Shown: positions 34,112 through 35,829 of the stretch, piece by piece
Numbering within the stretch: position 1 is the stretch's first letter
Layout of the letters: the number at the start of each line of letters is the position of its first letter
Origin: Thermoplasmatales archaeon
GTDB taxonomy: Archaea > Thermoplasmatota > Penumbrarchaeia > Penumbrarchaeales > Penumbrarchaeaceae
NCBI GenBank assembly: GCA_030595715.1
Contig: JAUVCN010000018.1
Coordinates: 1 to 35,829, forward strand
DNA length: 35,829 nucleotides
Direction: 5' to 3'
Translations under genes and position numbers: made by a program
The notes under the pieces: model-generated
The model's input: the letters and a program-made list of their open reading frames with translations, nothing else
Database searches by the model: none
What the model was told of the DNA's origin: nothing

Positions 34112-35384
34112 AAGTTCCTTCTTCCCATGATGTCAGATATTCTTTCTGTTCATCTGAGAGAGAATCCACTTCAAATCCCATTGTCGCCAGTTTCAATGAA
34201 GCTATCCTTTCATCAAGTGATCTCGGGAATTCCACAACGGCAGGCAAGAACTCCCGGGTTGCGATCAACTCCGCACCGGCTGCCTGGATGGCAAATGACA
34301 TGTCCATGATCTCAACCGGGTGTCCCTGGCCGGATGCAAGATTGACCAGACGGCCTTCGCTCAACAGATAGACCCTTTTACCCTTAACACGATATGAGTG
34401 TACATGTTCCCTCGCCCTTTCTTTCTCGAAAGTATCGAGGTATGCAACATCGATCTCGTTGTCGAAGTGTCCTGAATTGGCAAGGATGCATCCATCCTTC
34501 AATTCATCGATGATATCCCTGCTTACAACTCCTCTACATCCTGTGGACGTGACAATGATATCGGCATCCTTTGCAAGGTCGAGAAGTTTCTGGACGGCAA
34601 AGCCATCATGTACGGCTTCCACCGCCTTTATCGGATCCACTTCCGCGATCGAGACCATTGCTCCCATACCTTTCATCCTCATGGCTATTCCACGCCCGCA
34701 CCAGCCGTACCCGGCGACCACCACCTTCTTTCCGGCGATGGTGATGTTGGTTGCGTTCATGATGCCGTCCATGGTGGATTGACCTGTTCCGTACCTGTTA
34801 TCGAAAAGATGCTTCATGGCACAATCGTTGACGTTCATCATGGGGAATTTCAATTCACCTTCTTCCGCCATTGCCTTCAGGCGAATTATGCCTGTGGTGG
34901 TCTCCTCGCACCCGCCTCTGACGTTGTCAAGGAGTTCCTTTCTTTCCGTGTGGACAAGTTTGACAAGATCACCTCCGTCATCGATCAGGACATGAGGTTC
35001 CATATCAAGGGCCCAGTTGAGTGCATGATAATACTCATCTCTGGATATTCCGTGCCTTGCCATGACCTCGAGGTTGGGATGTGAGAACTTGAGAGCATAT
35101 GCCACCGGATCGTCCGTGGAAAGAGGATTGCAGGAAGTCAACCTCACCTTGGCACCCGCTTCTGCCAATGTCAGCGCCAGTACCCCGGTCTTTGCTTCCG
35201 TATGAAGTGCCATGGCTATTTTGATGTCCTTCAGTGAGTTGGAGGCCTTGATCTCGTTACCCAGGATCTTCAGAACAGGCATATGGACCCTTGCCCAGTT
35301 GATCCTGTCAATGCCGGATCTTTTTAGATCGGCAAGTTCATTCTCATCCAGTTCATCGAAATTGAGATAGTTCATGTTGTTCAC
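34110..35384 (-). CDS. ahcY: Adenosylhomocysteinase (S-adenosylhomocysteine hydrolase)
   Basis: A 424-residue NAD-dependent enzyme that cleaves S-adenosylhomocysteine to adenosine and homocysteine and so removes product inhibition of methyltransferases. Conserved segments include [52 protein letters not shown], the archaeal-type block [15 protein letters not shown] with upstream [10 protein letters not shown], the Rossmann NAD site [15 protein letters not shown], and [10 protein letters not shown]. Length and motifs match a functional archaeal or bacterial enzyme without the large insertion of some bacterial forms. GTG at 35384 overlaps the metK stop (GTGA). ATG at 35375 is an alternative start three codons later. 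With metK it forms a SAM-cycle operon. Confidence 0.96.
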   Translation of the reverse strand: MNNMNYLNFDELDENELADLKRSGIDRINWARVHMPVLKILGNEIKASNSLKDIKIAMALHTEAKTGVLALTLAEAGAKVRLTSCNPLSTDDPVAYALKFSHPNLEVMARHGISRDEYYHALNWALDMEPHVLIDDGGDLVKLVHTERKELLDNVRGGCEETTTGIIRLKAMAEEGELKFPMMNVNDCAMKHLFDNRYGTGQSTMDGIMNATNITIAGKKVVVAGYGWCGRGIAMRMKGMGAMVSIAEVDPIKAVEAVHDGFAVQKLLDLAKDADIIVTSTGCRGVVSRDIIDELKDGCILANSGHFDNEIDVAYLDTFEKERAREHVHSYRVKGKRVYLLSEGRLVNLASGQGHPVEIMDMSFAIQAAGAELIATREFLPAVVEFPRSLDERIASLKLATMGFEVDSLSDEQKEYLTSWEEGT

Positions 35385-35829
35385 AATCCTGCAGCAGACC
35401 TGAGTTCCTCTTTTCTATCGGTGTTCTCCCAGCTGAATTCCGGCCTGCCGAAATGTCCATAGGAAGCCGTTGCCTTGTAAATAGGCCTGAGCAGATCAAG
35501 GGTCTCGATGATCGCTTTCGGGCGGAGGTCGAAATGTTTCGAAACGATGCTCTCGATCCTCTCTTCTTCTATCTTGCAGGTTCCATGGGTGTCCACCATC
35601 AGTGAAACCGGTTCGGCCACGCCGATCGCATATGCGACCTGGACCTCAGCTCTGTCCGCCAACCCTGCAGCGACTATGTTCTTTGCAACGTATCTCGCCA
35701 TGTACGAACCTGATCGGTCCACCTTGGAGGGATCCTTTCCGCTGAATGCTCCTCCTCCGTGTGAACCCACACCACCGTATGTATCGACAATGATCTTCCT
35801 GCCGGTAAGTCCGGTGTCGGCCTGTGGTC
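35381..35829 (-). CDS. metK: S-adenosylmethionine synthetase, bacterial type (3' part; 5' end beyond the window)
   Basis: The last ~148 codons of methionine adenosyltransferase, which makes SAM from methionine and ATP. The reading frame is open to the window edge. Signature segments of the bacterial/eukaryotic MetK family are visible: [19 protein letters not shown], then [44 protein letters not shown] and the C-terminal [11 protein letters not shown]. This is not the sequence-divergent archaeal MAT family found in most Euryarchaeota. The stop overlaps the ahcY GTG by four bases, so the two are probably translated together. Confidence 0.95.
   Translation of the reverse strand, partial: PQADTGLTGRKIIVDTYGGVGSHGGGAFSGKDPSKVDRSGSYMARYVAKNIVAAGLADRAEVQVAYAIGVAEPVSLMVDTHGTCKIEEERIESIVSKHFDLRPKAIIETLDLLRPIYKATASYGHFGRPEFSWENTDRKEELRSAAGL

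Overview
The window looks like a stretch of an archaeal chromosome, most likely from the Thermoplasmatota or a related euryarchaeal lineage. The evidence is an NMD3-family protein, archaeal pilin-type N-termini, an archaeal-type adenosylhomocysteinase, and TATA boxes centred about 26 bases upstream of many start codons. Several of those starts therefore appear to be leaderless. The assignment below phylum level is a guess. There is no rRNA, tRNA, CRISPR array, transposase or other clear sign of recent transfer.

Layout. Bases 1-4800 are housekeeping genes on the + strand: a MiaB/CDKAL1-type tRNA methylthiotransferase, type I glutamine synthetase, a PfkB-family sugar kinase and a tandem Lrp-like regulator. 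Bases 4800-8540 hold a CARF-type winged-helix regulator on the minus strand. It is divergent from a two-gene unit encoding an XPD/Rad3-like protein that has lost its ATPase motifs but kept four cysteines, and an overlapping WalJ/YycJ-like metallo-beta-lactamase-fold protein.

Bases 8587-32653 are almost entirely cell-surface and structural genes. They encode a signal-anchored 14-repeat FG-GAP protein and two translationally coupled, oppositely organised zinc-ribbon coiled-coil proteins on the minus strand. Divergent from these is a membrane protein with a large ectodomain and a cytoplasmic DnaJ domain. Then comes a four-gene overlapping operon with two giant paralogues of about 2,200 residues each. 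Each has a pilin-like N-terminus, CARDB and amidotransferase-like domains, a nested von Willebrand A domain, jelly-roll domains and a C-terminal membrane anchor. Two small pilin-like proteins follow.

Bases 32650-35829 (minus strand) carry NMD3, a 443-base spacer with inverted repeats and a possible 31-codon gene, ahcY, and the 3' part of a bacterial-type metK. The last two form a SAM-cycle operon.

The two most unusual loci are the apparent dead-XPD/MBL/CARF cluster (4803-8386) and the surface-structure island (8587-32653). In the island, pilus-type export signals, integrin-like vWA modules and a transmembrane J-domain protein sit side by side. All domain calls come from reading motifs by eye. 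No database search or structure prediction was run.
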